A stretch of DNA of 64,000 bases, from IMG/VR virus record IMGVR_UViG_3300038299_000386, positions 1 to 64,000 of that record. One strand, given 5' to 3'. The translations under genes and the position numbers were made by a program. The notes beneath the pieces are model-generated. The model was not told the origin of the DNA. It searched no databases and was given only the letters and a program-made list of their open reading frames with translations. Below are positions 1 to 9,400 of the stretch, one piece after another (within the stretch, counting starts at the first letter, position 1; each line of letters opens with the position of its first letter). The stretch is from a virus.

Positions 1-985
1 TTGCGAACGAATTAAAGAAAAGGAACTGTACCAGCAATATTGCCCAGACGAAGGAAGGAATTTCTGTGTATGAAACTCCTAACTGTTCGAGATTCAGGAA
101 AAGAGTGCCATATAGTGCAATCCAAGGGCCAATTCCAGCAATGCATCCAAAAACGAATGCCGTCCATTCAGTTCTGCTTCTTTCTGGTGGGTTCATTATT
201 TCCATAATCCACCCAAATAGGATCATTGAGATATTTGCGAAAGCTACCCCGATAAGTGCCGACAAGGCTGTTAGTCCAGAAAGTAGCATGAGAATTAAAA
301 TCATCACCGTTGAACTTAATGCGTATTCGACCCAGCGAAGAGGGTTTTTTCCGCTTTGAATGTTTTTCTCATAGTATCCGCGTAATGGGAAGGCGGCTAT
401 GAAATGAAACAGCGCAGATAACGCAGAAAAAGCAACGACCCAGTATGCGATCGTTGCATCAAAATTGTTGATTATGAATTGTTCGCACAAACCTTGGTTT
501 ACACACCCAGGCGGACCCGCTGCAAATGAAGTGCTTACTGAAATCTTGAACAATTCGTTCGAGAAGATGAACATATATGACGCAATAGCGAGATGTAGTA
601 GGAAAGCGGCTAAATTCCATCGAAAAAGTGTTTTGGATTTTTCTCGCCATTCATCAGCCAATGGTTCAACACGGTTTCTTTCATAGTCTGCCAACCAATC
701 ATCCATATCGGTGACTTTCCAGTTGGCCAAAGTGTTTACTTCCGATTTGTCTTGGATTCTTGGCTTTGGACGTTCTAAAGCAACCGAAGCGGCTGCTGAA
801 TAGCGTTGCGCTTTTGTTAATTTGGCTGAACGCGGTGGTCCGATGTAGACTTTATCATCGATCACTCGCACCAAGCTGTCGGTCGATTCCCGAAGCGCTT
901 CTGCTTTATCCGCACTGACAGCGGTAACTTCGAAGTCTGATTTGCCGAGCCTTGTGGGCAAACGACGTACACCCTTCTCGGCCAT
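1..985 (-). CDS. Heliorhodopsin with N-terminal ARV module (3' end cut by window edge)
   Basis: Translation from the ATG at 985 stays open to the window edge (328 codons). Residues 121-328 match heliorhodopsins. A helix-A His (H131) and a helix-B His in LFHFIAA (H194) correspond to the conserved pair near the Schiff base. Helix C carries NPLRWVEY with E220 as the expected counterion. A later helix has the FGCIAGIGPW block, and the last visible helix ends FFNSFA. The helix with the retinal lysine would lie beyond base 1. Heliorhodopsins are inverted seven-helix retinal proteins of debated function. Unusual here is an extra 100-residue cytosol-side N-terminus whose residues 17-52 form a divergent ARV module (SADKAEALRE, VRVIDDKVYIGPPR), shared with neighbouring genes. 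The AB loop has two cysteines (CVNQGLC). A promoter-like motif precedes it. Confidence 0.93.
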   Translation of the reverse strand, partial: MAEKGVRRLPTRLGKSDFEVTAVSADKAEALRESTDSLVRVIDDKVYIGPPRSAKLTKAQRYSAAASVALERPKPRIQDKSEVNTLANWKVTDMDDWLADYERNRVEPLADEWREKSKTLFRWNLAAFLLHLAIASYMFIFSNELFKISVSTSFAAGPPGCVNQGLCEQFIINNFDATIAYWVVAFSALSALFHFIAAFPLRGYYEKNIQSGKNPLRWVEYALSSTVMILILMLLSGLTALSALIGVAFANISMILFGWIMEIMNPPERSRTEWTAFVFGCIAGIGPWIALYGTLFLNLEQLGVSYTEIPSFVWAILLVQFLFFNSFA

Positions 986-1039
986 GCTTGATTTAACGAC
1001 ATGCTTCTTTTACGGTTTGCGCTGAGGGATTGTAAAGAA

Positions 1040-1048
1040 GCACACTTT
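1040..1048 (-). promoter_or_regulatory. AAAGTGTGC promoter-like motif upstream of heliorhodopsin
   Basis: On the minus strand this reads AAAGTGTGC followed by TTC, about 55 bases before the heliorhodopsin ATG and just after the stop of the upstream gene. The same motif recurs before seven other transcription units in this window. It is not a textbook archaeal TATA/BRE pair, so assignment as promoter rests on recurrence and spacing. Confidence 0.6.
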
Positions 1049-1049
1049 A

Positions 1050-1535
1050 TCATGAAAGATTGAACCTGCGTTTGAACTGGCTAATAGCGGAATCAAGGCT
1101 TGTTTCCTCCCAAAGAATGTATCTCGACAGAGCCCCTGCAGTTGTCGGGTCATCCCAATTTTCATTTTTCTTGTGCCTTGCGATATACCTTTCTTTTCTT
1201 TTTGGGTCTTTGTGGTCTGTGTAGTCTGAATATCGCGTTCCATCGGGTTTTATCCCTCCAAAGTTCGTTGTTGTAGTGCTTTCATCTTGGTAAGTGAATA
1301 CGGCTTTCAACTTCTTGTTAGCGAGATTTGATTTACTTATTTTTACTGCAACGGGATTTTTTCGATTGTATGTTGGTGCGACATAGATCGTTGAACCTGA
1401 TTTATTCCGAATCACCCTGGCATTGAATCCTCTGCTTCGTAAATCAACAGCCACATTTACGACTCGGTTATGGTTTCCCTTACCGAGTCGGCTATAGTAT
1501 CGCTTGCCGAATTTTTTTCTTGCCAATAAAACCAC
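1050..1535 (-). CDS. Small basic protein with N-terminal ARV module
   Basis: A 161-residue protein of unknown function. Residues 9-53 form a clean ARV module: KKFGKRYYSR, then VDLRSRGFNARVI, then GSTIYV. The remainder is basic and has no motif I recognise; it ends with an amphipathic stretch (ILWEETSLDSAISQFKRR). The GTG at 1535 opens the frame, but a TTG at 1526 sits at better distance from an AGGTGG Shine-Dalgarno site, giving a start MARKKFG. It follows the 1542-3764 gene by 6 bases and is probably co-transcribed with it. No catalytic residues are evident. Confidence 0.8.
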   Translation of the reverse strand: MVLLARKKFGKRYYSRLGKGNHNRVVNVAVDLRSRGFNARVIRNKSGSTIYVAPTYNRKNPVAVKISKSNLANKKLKAVFTYQDESTTTTNFGGIKPDGTRYSDYTDHKDPKRKERYIARHKKNENWDDPTTAGALSRYILWEETSLDSAISQFKRRFNLS

Positions 1536-1541
1536 CTTGGT

Positions 1542-3764
1542 TCAATCATCATCATCCATGAGTTCGTCCAGAATACTGCTTATTGCATCGGCATCCGGCT
1601 CTAAAGACAGTCTTCGAGCGGCCTCTTTTTTCATTTCCTCGGTGAATACGACGTCAAAGTTCATGCCCTCTGCTGACATATTTGTGATGTCGTCGGGATC
1701 AATCCCATTTGAATCGAGCATCTGTTCTATCTGTTGGGCTAGGTTTTGACGCAACGCTTCTGCCGCAATTCTTGATTCATCAGTCATTGCAAACCTGTAA
1801 TCGACTCCGTAATCTCCCATTAGCTCATTTAGTTTATCAAAGTCCATCTTATCCTCAGACCGGGGATTAGAGTCCAATTTGTTTAACCAATCCCGGTAGA
1901 GGCTACTGCCAGATAATGATTCATTGTTGCGAATCATGTCTGCTAAATCGTCATCAACTAATACGAAGCCAGAAGGAGTCCAGCGCATGTATATCCCCTT
2001 GTCTCGGTAACCCCATGTATAGCCATAGCCTTGGGCTTCCGCTACAGATTGCAAGTTGTTAGCCCAATCAATATTCATTTGTCTCTGACGATCGTTGGGG
2101 AGATTCTCATTTACCTTGAAAATATCCAATATCTCAACAACCGATACTCCGTTTAGCAGCCTTTCTGCCCCTGCAACTCCGATTTCTTCGGTGAGGTTGT
2201 CAAAAGGTCTTGCTGGTCCGGCCGCTGATTGGTTCCCAGCGGTCGTTGGGAAAAGAACGCCGCCGTCTCTTACTCGCATCTCCCCCGCTCCATCTTCTAC
2301 GAAGCCAGAATACCTCCCCAGTCCGTTTTCACGGAAAAAGCGATCTTGCTGGGCTTCAAAACTGCGGGGATCGAGGACTGTTGCAGCATCGTTCAAAACA
2401 GATGATTGAACGATTCCGGTTTCCCGGTCCGGGTTGTTGACGTTGAGTAAGGTTGCATTCTCAAAGGCGATTTCGTTTTCGAGAGCTTCTTTTTCTGCGT
2501 CGCTGGCAGTTTCCCTTACTACGGACAATTCGACGTTTTCATACGGCAAAATCAAGTCAAAGTCTTCTATTGGTGGAAGTTCACCTTCATTGTCTACTCT
2601 CTCCCGGCCAAAAAGGAACTCGCCCCTGGTTCTCCCCAGTTGATCGAGTCTTTGTAGAAATTCTTCAGCCTGTTCTTCGGTTCTGAAGGTCATAAGAGGG
2701 GTTTCTTCGTACCCATCTTCAGTTGTATAGGCTGCGGCAACGTGGTATCGGGCCAATTCCTCGGACACATTTGCAAATCGCCCTTTTCCGGGTCCTTTAG
2801 TTATCTCAGTACCCCATCCGGTTAAGCCTGAAACTGTTTTCTTGGAGAGGTTGGGGTTTGTGCCCGACTCGTAAAACTCCGCATCACCACTATCAAGAAC
2901 ATTTTCAACCAAAGGCCAACTCGATTCTATCGCATTCAAGTGTAAATACAAGTCTGTGTCTGCGGCAATGGCCGAATTATCAACTACAGATTGTCTTTTT
3001 ATGATTTCGTCGATATTAAGTTGGTCCAATTCATTGAATTTGTCAGCAATCATCGAATCAACAACTTCTTGTTGTGATTTTGGCGGCATGTAAAACTCGT
3101 CATCCTCTCCGATAATTTCAATATTAAATTTGTCAAAGTCGCTGTTCATGATTACTTGATCAATTCTTCTATCTATTGGTATTCCGTCTTGATAAGTGTG
3201 TTTGGCTGACGTAGCGCCACGCCTCAAAGCAAGTCCTTCAAAAATGAACCTTTCCTCGTCTGTCAAATCATCTTGGGTCAAAGTGCCTCCTTGAATTTGG
3301 GCGATTTTGAATTTTAGTTCATTGAGTCGGCCCGAGTTGTTCAAAACTTCAATTGGCCTACCGTTCTTGTCGTAGTATTGGGTTCTTCTCTTTTGGACTC
3401 CCTGCGCCTCTCTTAGCAAGCCTCCAGCCATTACTGGGGCAGTCCCAATCAATTCTGCTTGGCCGATCATGCGCATGAATTCATTTCTTTGTTGCTTCTC
3501 GTCAGACATCTTAGAATATGTATCGAGCCAGTCTTTCCTTGCCTCTCGTTTTGTTTTGTCATAGGACCTTTGGCCAACATATACTCCAGAGCCGCCGACC
3601 CAATTGACAACTCTTGCATTATTTCCCCTTTTTCTTAGGTGTTGGGCGTATCTTTGAGCGATAATTTTGGACGTGCGGCTATCAATTTGCCGACCATTCA
3701 AATCGCGCTTGAATGAGCCGGCAAAAAAGTAAGGTCTACGGCTAAATTTGCGTATATTCTTCAT
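1542..3764 (-). CDS. Large acidic protein with N-terminal ARV module
   Basis: A 740-residue protein of unknown function. Residues 11-65 are an ARV module (RTSKIIAQRYAQHLRKRG, NARVV, SGVYVGQ), followed by a long hydrophilic, Asp/Glu-rich region without transmembrane helices. The C-terminus is especially acidic and ends in a run of Asp. Start ATG overlaps the stop of the upstream gene (ATGA), so translation is likely coupled. It sits within a minus-strand series of tagged proteins of graded size. A structural or scaffold role is possible but is inferred only from context. Confidence 0.85.
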   Translation of the reverse strand: MKNIRKFSRRPYFFAGSFKRDLNGRQIDSRTSKIIAQRYAQHLRKRGNNARVVNWVGGSGVYVGQRSYDKTKREARKDWLDTYSKMSDEKQQRNEFMRMIGQAELIGTAPVMAGGLLREAQGVQKRRTQYYDKNGRPIEVLNNSGRLNELKFKIAQIQGGTLTQDDLTDEERFIFEGLALRRGATSAKHTYQDGIPIDRRIDQVIMNSDFDKFNIEIIGEDDEFYMPPKSQQEVVDSMIADKFNELDQLNIDEIIKRQSVVDNSAIAADTDLYLHLNAIESSWPLVENVLDSGDAEFYESGTNPNLSKKTVSGLTGWGTEITKGPGKGRFANVSEELARYHVAAAYTTEDGYEETPLMTFRTEEQAEEFLQRLDQLGRTRGEFLFGRERVDNEGELPPIEDFDLILPYENVELSVVRETASDAEKEALENEIAFENATLLNVNNPDRETGIVQSSVLNDAATVLDPRSFEAQQDRFFRENGLGRYSGFVEDGAGEMRVRDGGVLFPTTAGNQSAAGPARPFDNLTEEIGVAGAERLLNGVSVVEILDIFKVNENLPNDRQRQMNIDWANNLQSVAEAQGYGYTWGYRDKGIYMRWTPSGFVLVDDDLADMIRNNESLSGSSLYRDWLNKLDSNPRSEDKMDFDKLNELMGDYGVDYRFAMTDESRIAAEALRQNLAQQIEQMLDSNGIDPDDITNMSAEGMNFDVVFTEEMKKEAARRLSLEPDADAISSILDELMDDDD

Positions 3765-5161
3765 AAATCATCAATCCTTCTAAATGGGTCTGGTTTCTTT
3801 GTTATTTCTCTGTACGGAACAATGTCTTTCAAATCATTTTCCTTCAAGTAATCCATTACGGTTTCGTCAATTTCTCTTGTTTCGAGTTCTGCAGATTGAG
3901 CAGAATTTTTCGCATCGATCAAAAGCCCGTCTAAATATGAAATTGACTGTGCATAGGTAAAATCATCAACTCCATCAAGATTCCTTATCAGTCTAAGCCA
4001 CTCATCATAACGAGGGTTCTGACTTTGGCCCCAAGCATGCGGGAATTGCAGGTTGTCATAAGGGAACCATGACCCCGCATAGGGGTCTGGTTCAAGGTTC
4101 AAACCATCGTCAATCCAACTAGGATTATCGTTCAAAATGGTTCTTCCGGCTATTGAGTAGGCTTCAACATAACCGGGGTTGGCATTAGCGCAATGAGGGC
4201 ATCGAAGTAGGTGCTTCTTGGCTTTGTGCGCCACTTCCCGAAGGATGTCCTCAATGATTTTTTCATCGTATGGCCAGTTCCGTGTATTGGGTTGCCCAAA
4301 GTTTGATGACAGGGTTTGAACTTGTTGTTGGTTCAGAGTTGGCTCTTGGTCGCCGCAGAAATAATGGAGATTGCCATGATTGCCTCTTGTCCGATAATTG
4401 AGTTCGCCCTTTGCCGTGCTTATTACCACCGAATCATCTTCGGAACCTTCAGGAACCGTCTGTCGGATTAGGTATGTTTGTGGGTCATAGTAACTGGCGT
4501 GCAATGTTTCAGAAGGCAGTTCACCGTCTTCCGAATAGGCAATAATTGGGTAAAGGTCGCCCATTGCGTCAATGTATGGTCCACGATCTAAAAAGCGATG
4601 CATCGTGTCTTCAATAGGAACAAGCTTGTCGCCGTAAAGTTCGGATATAGTGTCGAGATAATCTTTAACAGATTGCTGATTAAGATTTTTAGCTTCACCT
4701 TGGAGTTGGCCTGGGTATAGAATGACTCGCTCTGAACCTAAAGTCCTCTCCTGCACATCGGCAAGGTCTTGCACATCGGCAAGGTCTGAGTATAACTCGT
4801 TTTTTTTCAATGGTGGGCCCCATGAAAAATTTGCTGTCCCTAAAGGCCCACGCCACAAATCATCAATTATCCTCGCTGGAATCTTCCTTACGAAAAATGG
4901 GTCTTTTTGAGGGAATCCTTTCCTTTTTTCATCTAATGGCAAATCCTCGACGCCATCAAATCTTCCTTTTCTTCTGTTGTAGCTTGGTGAAAAGAGATTT
5001 ACAAATATTGGGTTACTGGGCCTGTATTTGACAGTCCTTACGTTTAATCCAAACCTTCTCAAAGCCTGTGCCTTTTGTTGTGCGTGATTCAAATTTCGAT
5101 GGTAAATACGGGCATCGCCCACATATTTGTTCCCATTGATGTTTCGCACTCGAAGATCCAT
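3761..5161 (-). CDS. ARV-module protein with CxxC pair
   Basis: A 466-residue protein of unknown function. The N-terminus (residues 5-55) is an ARV module in the variant form ALRRFGLNVRTV closing with PIFVN. The middle has a CPHC-type pair (LLRCPHCANANPGYVEAYS) and an upstream Cys (FCGDQE), a possible zinc site. Residues near 120 contain a perfect DLADVQ tandem from an 18-base duplication. A GAGGA Shine-Dalgarno element lies before the ATG. Its neighbours on both sides carry the same module. No enzymatic motif was recognised. Confidence 0.85.
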   Translation of the reverse strand: MDLRVRNINGNKYVGDARIYHRNLNHAQQKAQALRRFGLNVRTVKYRPSNPIFVNLFSPSYNRRKGRFDGVEDLPLDEKRKGFPQKDPFFVRKIPARIIDDLWRGPLGTANFSWGPPLKKNELYSDLADVQDLADVQERTLGSERVILYPGQLQGEAKNLNQQSVKDYLDTISELYGDKLVPIEDTMHRFLDRGPYIDAMGDLYPIIAYSEDGELPSETLHASYYDPQTYLIRQTVPEGSEDDSVVISTAKGELNYRTRGNHGNLHYFCGDQEPTLNQQQVQTLSSNFGQPNTRNWPYDEKIIEDILREVAHKAKKHLLRCPHCANANPGYVEAYSIAGRTILNDNPSWIDDGLNLEPDPYAGSWFPYDNLQFPHAWGQSQNPRYDEWLRLIRNLDGVDDFTYAQSISYLDGLLIDAKNSAQSAELETREIDETVMDYLKENDLKDIVPYREITKKPDPFRRIDDL

Positions 5162-5170
5162 AGCGATTCC

Positions 5171-6100
5171 TCAAGCATTGTCTAATTGGAAGTCTGCCCA
5201 CCCGGTTGCTATTTCTCCGGATTTGACTTCTTGAAACCCTGGCTTGGGTTTTGAACGTTGTTTCTGCATCCTTGAACCAATCTCGCCATCTGCGAATTGC
5301 CAGTAAACAGGGTTTTCGTTCTCGAAGACCATGTAGAGTTTAATTCCTTTTAGATTTTCCAAATTTGGGGTGTTTCTTCCAAGCATTACCAAAGCCAAAC
5401 GTTGCATCATGTTCTTTGAAGCCTCATTATTTTGGTATTTAGCGTCCCCAACCGCTCCTGTAGCCAAAAGCCATTGATTGAAGGTTGCTTTACTTGCTGA
5501 AGTCGGTAAACTGTTCAAAACATCAACTAATTCTTCACCATCTACAAATCTTGCATCGGTAATCTCCATCGCATCTGGTTTCTTAGATCCAATCAAAGCC
5601 ATACCGGTCTTCGAAGAGAAATCATCCTTGTAAGTCTGCATCAATTGAGATAATGCTTGCATTTCTTTGATGTCTGCAGACAGAGATTGAACCGGTACTG
5701 ACTCGGGCATTCCCGGCATTTTGATGTCGTCAACACCCAGCAAAGGGCCCCACTTGAGGCCTCCAAGGATCTGTGCTCCGGTAGTAATCTTCCTCTTTTT
5801 AGGAATGCTGGGCATCCCGTTTTCTTCGAGGACTTTCTTTGTCGCTTCAACTGATTGCTTCGAAACACCACTTACCCCGCCGGCGACATATATTGCCGTC
5901 CAGCCAGAACCATTTACAACCCTGGCACGTAGTCCTTGATTCCTCAAAGTCAAAGCTCTTTGCCGTGCGAGATTGTTTCTTTGCTCATAAGTGTAGAGTT
6001 CTTTGACAGAACCATCTTCGGCGATCTCTGCTGCTCGCAATGATGAACTTAGGCCGTAATCTTGGCCGGAAAACCGCCGAGTTCTACCTGGCCCTCTCAT
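5171..6100 (-). CDS. ARV-module protein
   Basis: A 309-residue protein of unknown function. Residues 9-75 carry the module (QRNNLARQRALTLRNQG, RARVV, WTAIYV). The rest is predicted alpha/beta with no membrane helix; a C-terminal portion (MVFENENPVYWQFADGEIG) looks like beta hairpins. Its start overlaps the stop of the upstream small basic gene by 4 bases. It is part of the same minus-strand unit as its neighbours. Confidence 0.83.
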   Translation of the reverse strand: MRGPGRTRRFSGQDYGLSSSLRAAEIAEDGSVKELYTYEQRNNLARQRALTLRNQGLRARVVNGSGWTAIYVAGGVSGVSKQSVEATKKVLEENGMPSIPKKRKITTGAQILGGLKWGPLLGVDDIKMPGMPESVPVQSLSADIKEMQALSQLMQTYKDDFSSKTGMALIGSKKPDAMEITDARFVDGEELVDVLNSLPTSASKATFNQWLLATGAVGDAKYQNNEASKNMMQRLALVMLGRNTPNLENLKGIKLYMVFENENPVYWQFADGEIGSRMQKQRSKPKPGFQEVKSGEIATGWADFQLDNA

Positions 6101-6399
6101 CGTTTCTTCCTCCTCAGCATTATATATTCTCTCGGCATCTCATCTTTCCAAACGGGGGGAGATACTAACGATTGTGTTTCATATTTCCCAGAGGAAATCT
6201 TCCCTTGGAGTTTAGAGAATTCCGCATCGGACATGAAATTCACGGGCTTCCCACCCGCAAGCTTGTAGCCCTTTGATTTGAGTTTACCCTTCCTTTTTAG
6301 ATAACTCCGAGACATAGAAGTATTCCCCAACCTTTTCTTTCCATTTCTCTTTGGACGTCCAGAACGCATAGGTGAATACCTCCCCTTACGTCTAAACAT
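6097..6399 (-). CDS. Small highly basic protein
   Basis: A 100-residue, Lys/Arg-rich protein (MFRRKGRYSP at the start, LRRKKR at the end). The start at 6399 is preferred over an upstream ATG at 6414 because a strong GGAGGAG Shine-Dalgarno element sits just before it. The charge suggests nucleic-acid or membrane-surface binding. I see no full ARV module, although a short helix KRKGKLKSKGYKL recalls its middle. It lies between the 1693-residue surface protein and tagged genes. Confidence 0.75.
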   Translation of the reverse strand: MFRRKGRYSPMRSGRPKRNGKKRLGNTSMSRSYLKRKGKLKSKGYKLAGGKPVNFMSDAEFSKLQGKISSGKYETQSLVSPPVWKDEMPREYIMLRRKKR

Positions 6400-6400
6400 T

Positions 6401-9400
6401 TCAATCTCCTCCAAGCACTGTGTCTAAGTCGATCATTGCAGGTATTTGGCTGATTTCAGCCCGTTCAAGCAAACCGATTGTCCGTGATTTACTGGGGGCG
6501 TCTTCATTCAAGAAAAGATAAGCGTTTACGCCGAGTAAGGCGATGAAAACAATTGAAAGGATGGCGGCAATCCACCAAAGCCCTCCAATGTTCAGGTGAA
6601 GAGGTAATTTGTCGATGATCGGTTCCGTAGTTATTCCATTAGATTCTCTGAATCCATGGTATGCGTGTAAAGCAAACCAAAATGTTGAACTGATTATTGA
6701 GGCAACTAAGGCAAAAGTGCCTAAACCACTTGAAACAATCACAACTCCGGCGAGAATTAAGACGTGAGCCACTAAATTGACTGCAATACTGTCTTCGGGA
6801 CTGCCGATTCCAACAACTATGCCCAACGCAAGCACCCCAAAGCCTAATGCAAGTTGTCGTCTGCCCGAAAGCCACAAAAGAACCGCTATTCCAAATAGGA
6901 CTAAAACGAGGCCGGCGAGTAAAATACTGTCAAAGATAGAATCCAAAATTGAATTTTCGGTCAAGATATTGCCGCCGCCACCCGATGACCTAACGCAGCT
7001 TCCCGTGGACGTTGCTGGGGTGGGTAGCAAGCCGTCATCACACAATGCGACAGCAGTGAAGTCGTTCGAAGTTTCATAGACTGCGTTGATTGCTGTTGTG
7101 CCGTTGTTTGCGAAATATAATTGCGTGGCTTTACAAGTCCATCGATAATATCCAGGTGCGAATGCACTTTCCATCACAGGGTTTTGAGCGAAAGAAGTCT
7201 GTGCTTCAGTCTTGCTTTGCCCAGCGCCTGTCAAGGAATATCCGTAGAAAAGAGAAGAACTACGGTCTTCAAAGCGTTCTGCGGGTGAGGGGTTTAGCGA
7301 ATTAAACCAAGATGCAGCCTCGCCATAAGGAACGTATGCCCCATTGATTCCGGTTCCTCCGGGGTCGGAATAATTCTGCTTGGCGCCTGCACCGAATTGC
7401 CCTAAATTCAAATCACTGTAAGTCAAAGATTGTTGAATCATTATGGATTCAATTTGTTCCCAAGGAACCCAAATGAAAAGTGTCGCTTGTACCGAGGGAG
7501 TTGTCCCCGACCGCATGTAGGGTTGACATTGTAAATTCACATTATTTTCATCAGCGTAAATTATGTCTTCTCCGGCGATTGATCGTTTGTATATCGCCCC
7601 TGCAACTACACTGTAAGATTCGTAGTTCGATTGTTGGGCTGTTTCTTGCTTACTTGCAGCAATTACCAAGTCGCCATCGATCGGAATTTTTCTTCCATCG
7701 GATTCAATCATTGAAATAATGGATTCTACTCTCCCAGAAAACATTGGTGATATGTCACGATCCGCGTTGTCATTAGGGCAGTCGTCAATTGGGTCTTCGC
7801 CTTCTTGCCCGTCGCCGTCATTATCGATACCATCGCCAGGAGGGTCCTCGTCTATGCGCCCGTCACCGTCGTTGTCTTCGTAACCATGTATTCCAATGTC
7901 GGGGTAAAGTTCGCATAGAGAGAGTATTTGATCATCGCCACCGCCTACGTTGTCTGAAGTAGTGTCTTCACCCGTCGGACAACCGGCATACGGGCCATTC
8001 AAGTATACGGGGCCTCGCCCCGCGTTCCCAAAACCGCTCATGTAATTGATGTGATCGGCAAGAGTGTAATTGGGCAAATCAGTAGCATATCCAACTCCAT
8101 TGCGGGTGTCGCATTTGTCAAACAGATCGATAACCCCGTCTACGTCCCAATCATTATTCCCGCCGTATGGCCTGTTTTCATCTGCATCGTCTTCGTTGTT
8201 AGTATTGGTGTCGGTATCCACATTTCTATCGCATCCAAATTCGTCGACTTCTTGGTATTCTTCAGTTCCTGGGCAATCGTCATCGCCATTAAGGACGCCG
8301 TCGCCATCAGAATCCTCGGGTTCGTGGTATGAAACGGTTTGAGCAACGACTCGGATATTATCGGCGCCTGTCATTGGAGACATCAGGTTCAGGCCACACC
8401 AGAATCCCTTTGCTTCATTGTTGACAGAATATGATGGCTGGTCGCTCTTGCAAGTATTATCGCCGATGAATGTGTCCCAAGAAACTTCGTTACCAGCAGT
8501 CACAGAGTTTCCACCTTTATCCAAACAGAATTCTTCACGCATGCCGACTTCAAGTCCTTGGTTGTAATTGGCCCATACTCCGCCGTTGCCGTCAAACTGG
8601 TCGTAATGCACACCCCAATCGGCCCAGCAGACGTTCCGATTAGGATATGGCCCTTCGAGCGGAACTACTGTGTCGGTGCGATCAGCAGCGTTGCCGAACT
8701 GTTGGTAATGGTGGTCTTCATCACGATACGACCCTTGGCCGTCCCAAGTTTCAAAACATTCATGCCCAATCTCTATTCCGGCGCTGTTGATGAAATTTGA
8801 GCCGCAGTTCCGTGTGTTGAGAGTCTCAAGTGGGTTGCCGAGTGGGCTGCGTGAACGAATGTCAATAAGTAGCATAAAAGAAATGGTTTGGTCGAGCGAA
8901 TCCTCTACCAAACCCACATCGACAAGGTCGTTTGTCGTGTATCTCGCACTTTGGGCAAGAAGGTTGTAATCGCTAAGCGGGATGTTTAGGTATGACTGAC
9001 CGTTACCTGGGTCTTCGGAAATCAATTGAACGTTGTCAGGTTCTGCTGAAACATAGTTAGATTCACGAAGTGTACCGCTTGAGCTTGTTGGATCATAGCA
9101 GAAGTCGTCATCTGCATCTCCCAACTGAACTGACTGAAGGTGATATTCAGAGAGCTTCGAAGTGTTTCCACCCGTGAGTTGATTATATCCAAGTTCGTCG
9201 TTGAAAGTGAATTGCCCGAGCGAAGCATCGTATAGTCCGGCTGGACCATAAGGGAATTGAGCATCCGACCAGAAGTTAATGTCCCAGTAATCACTTTGAT
9301 AATTGAAAGAGGATGCATATATGCCTTGATCGTAGGCCATTGCATTGTCATAACCTGGTGCTCTGTCGCCGGTGTATACTCCACCACCGTCTTCGAAATT

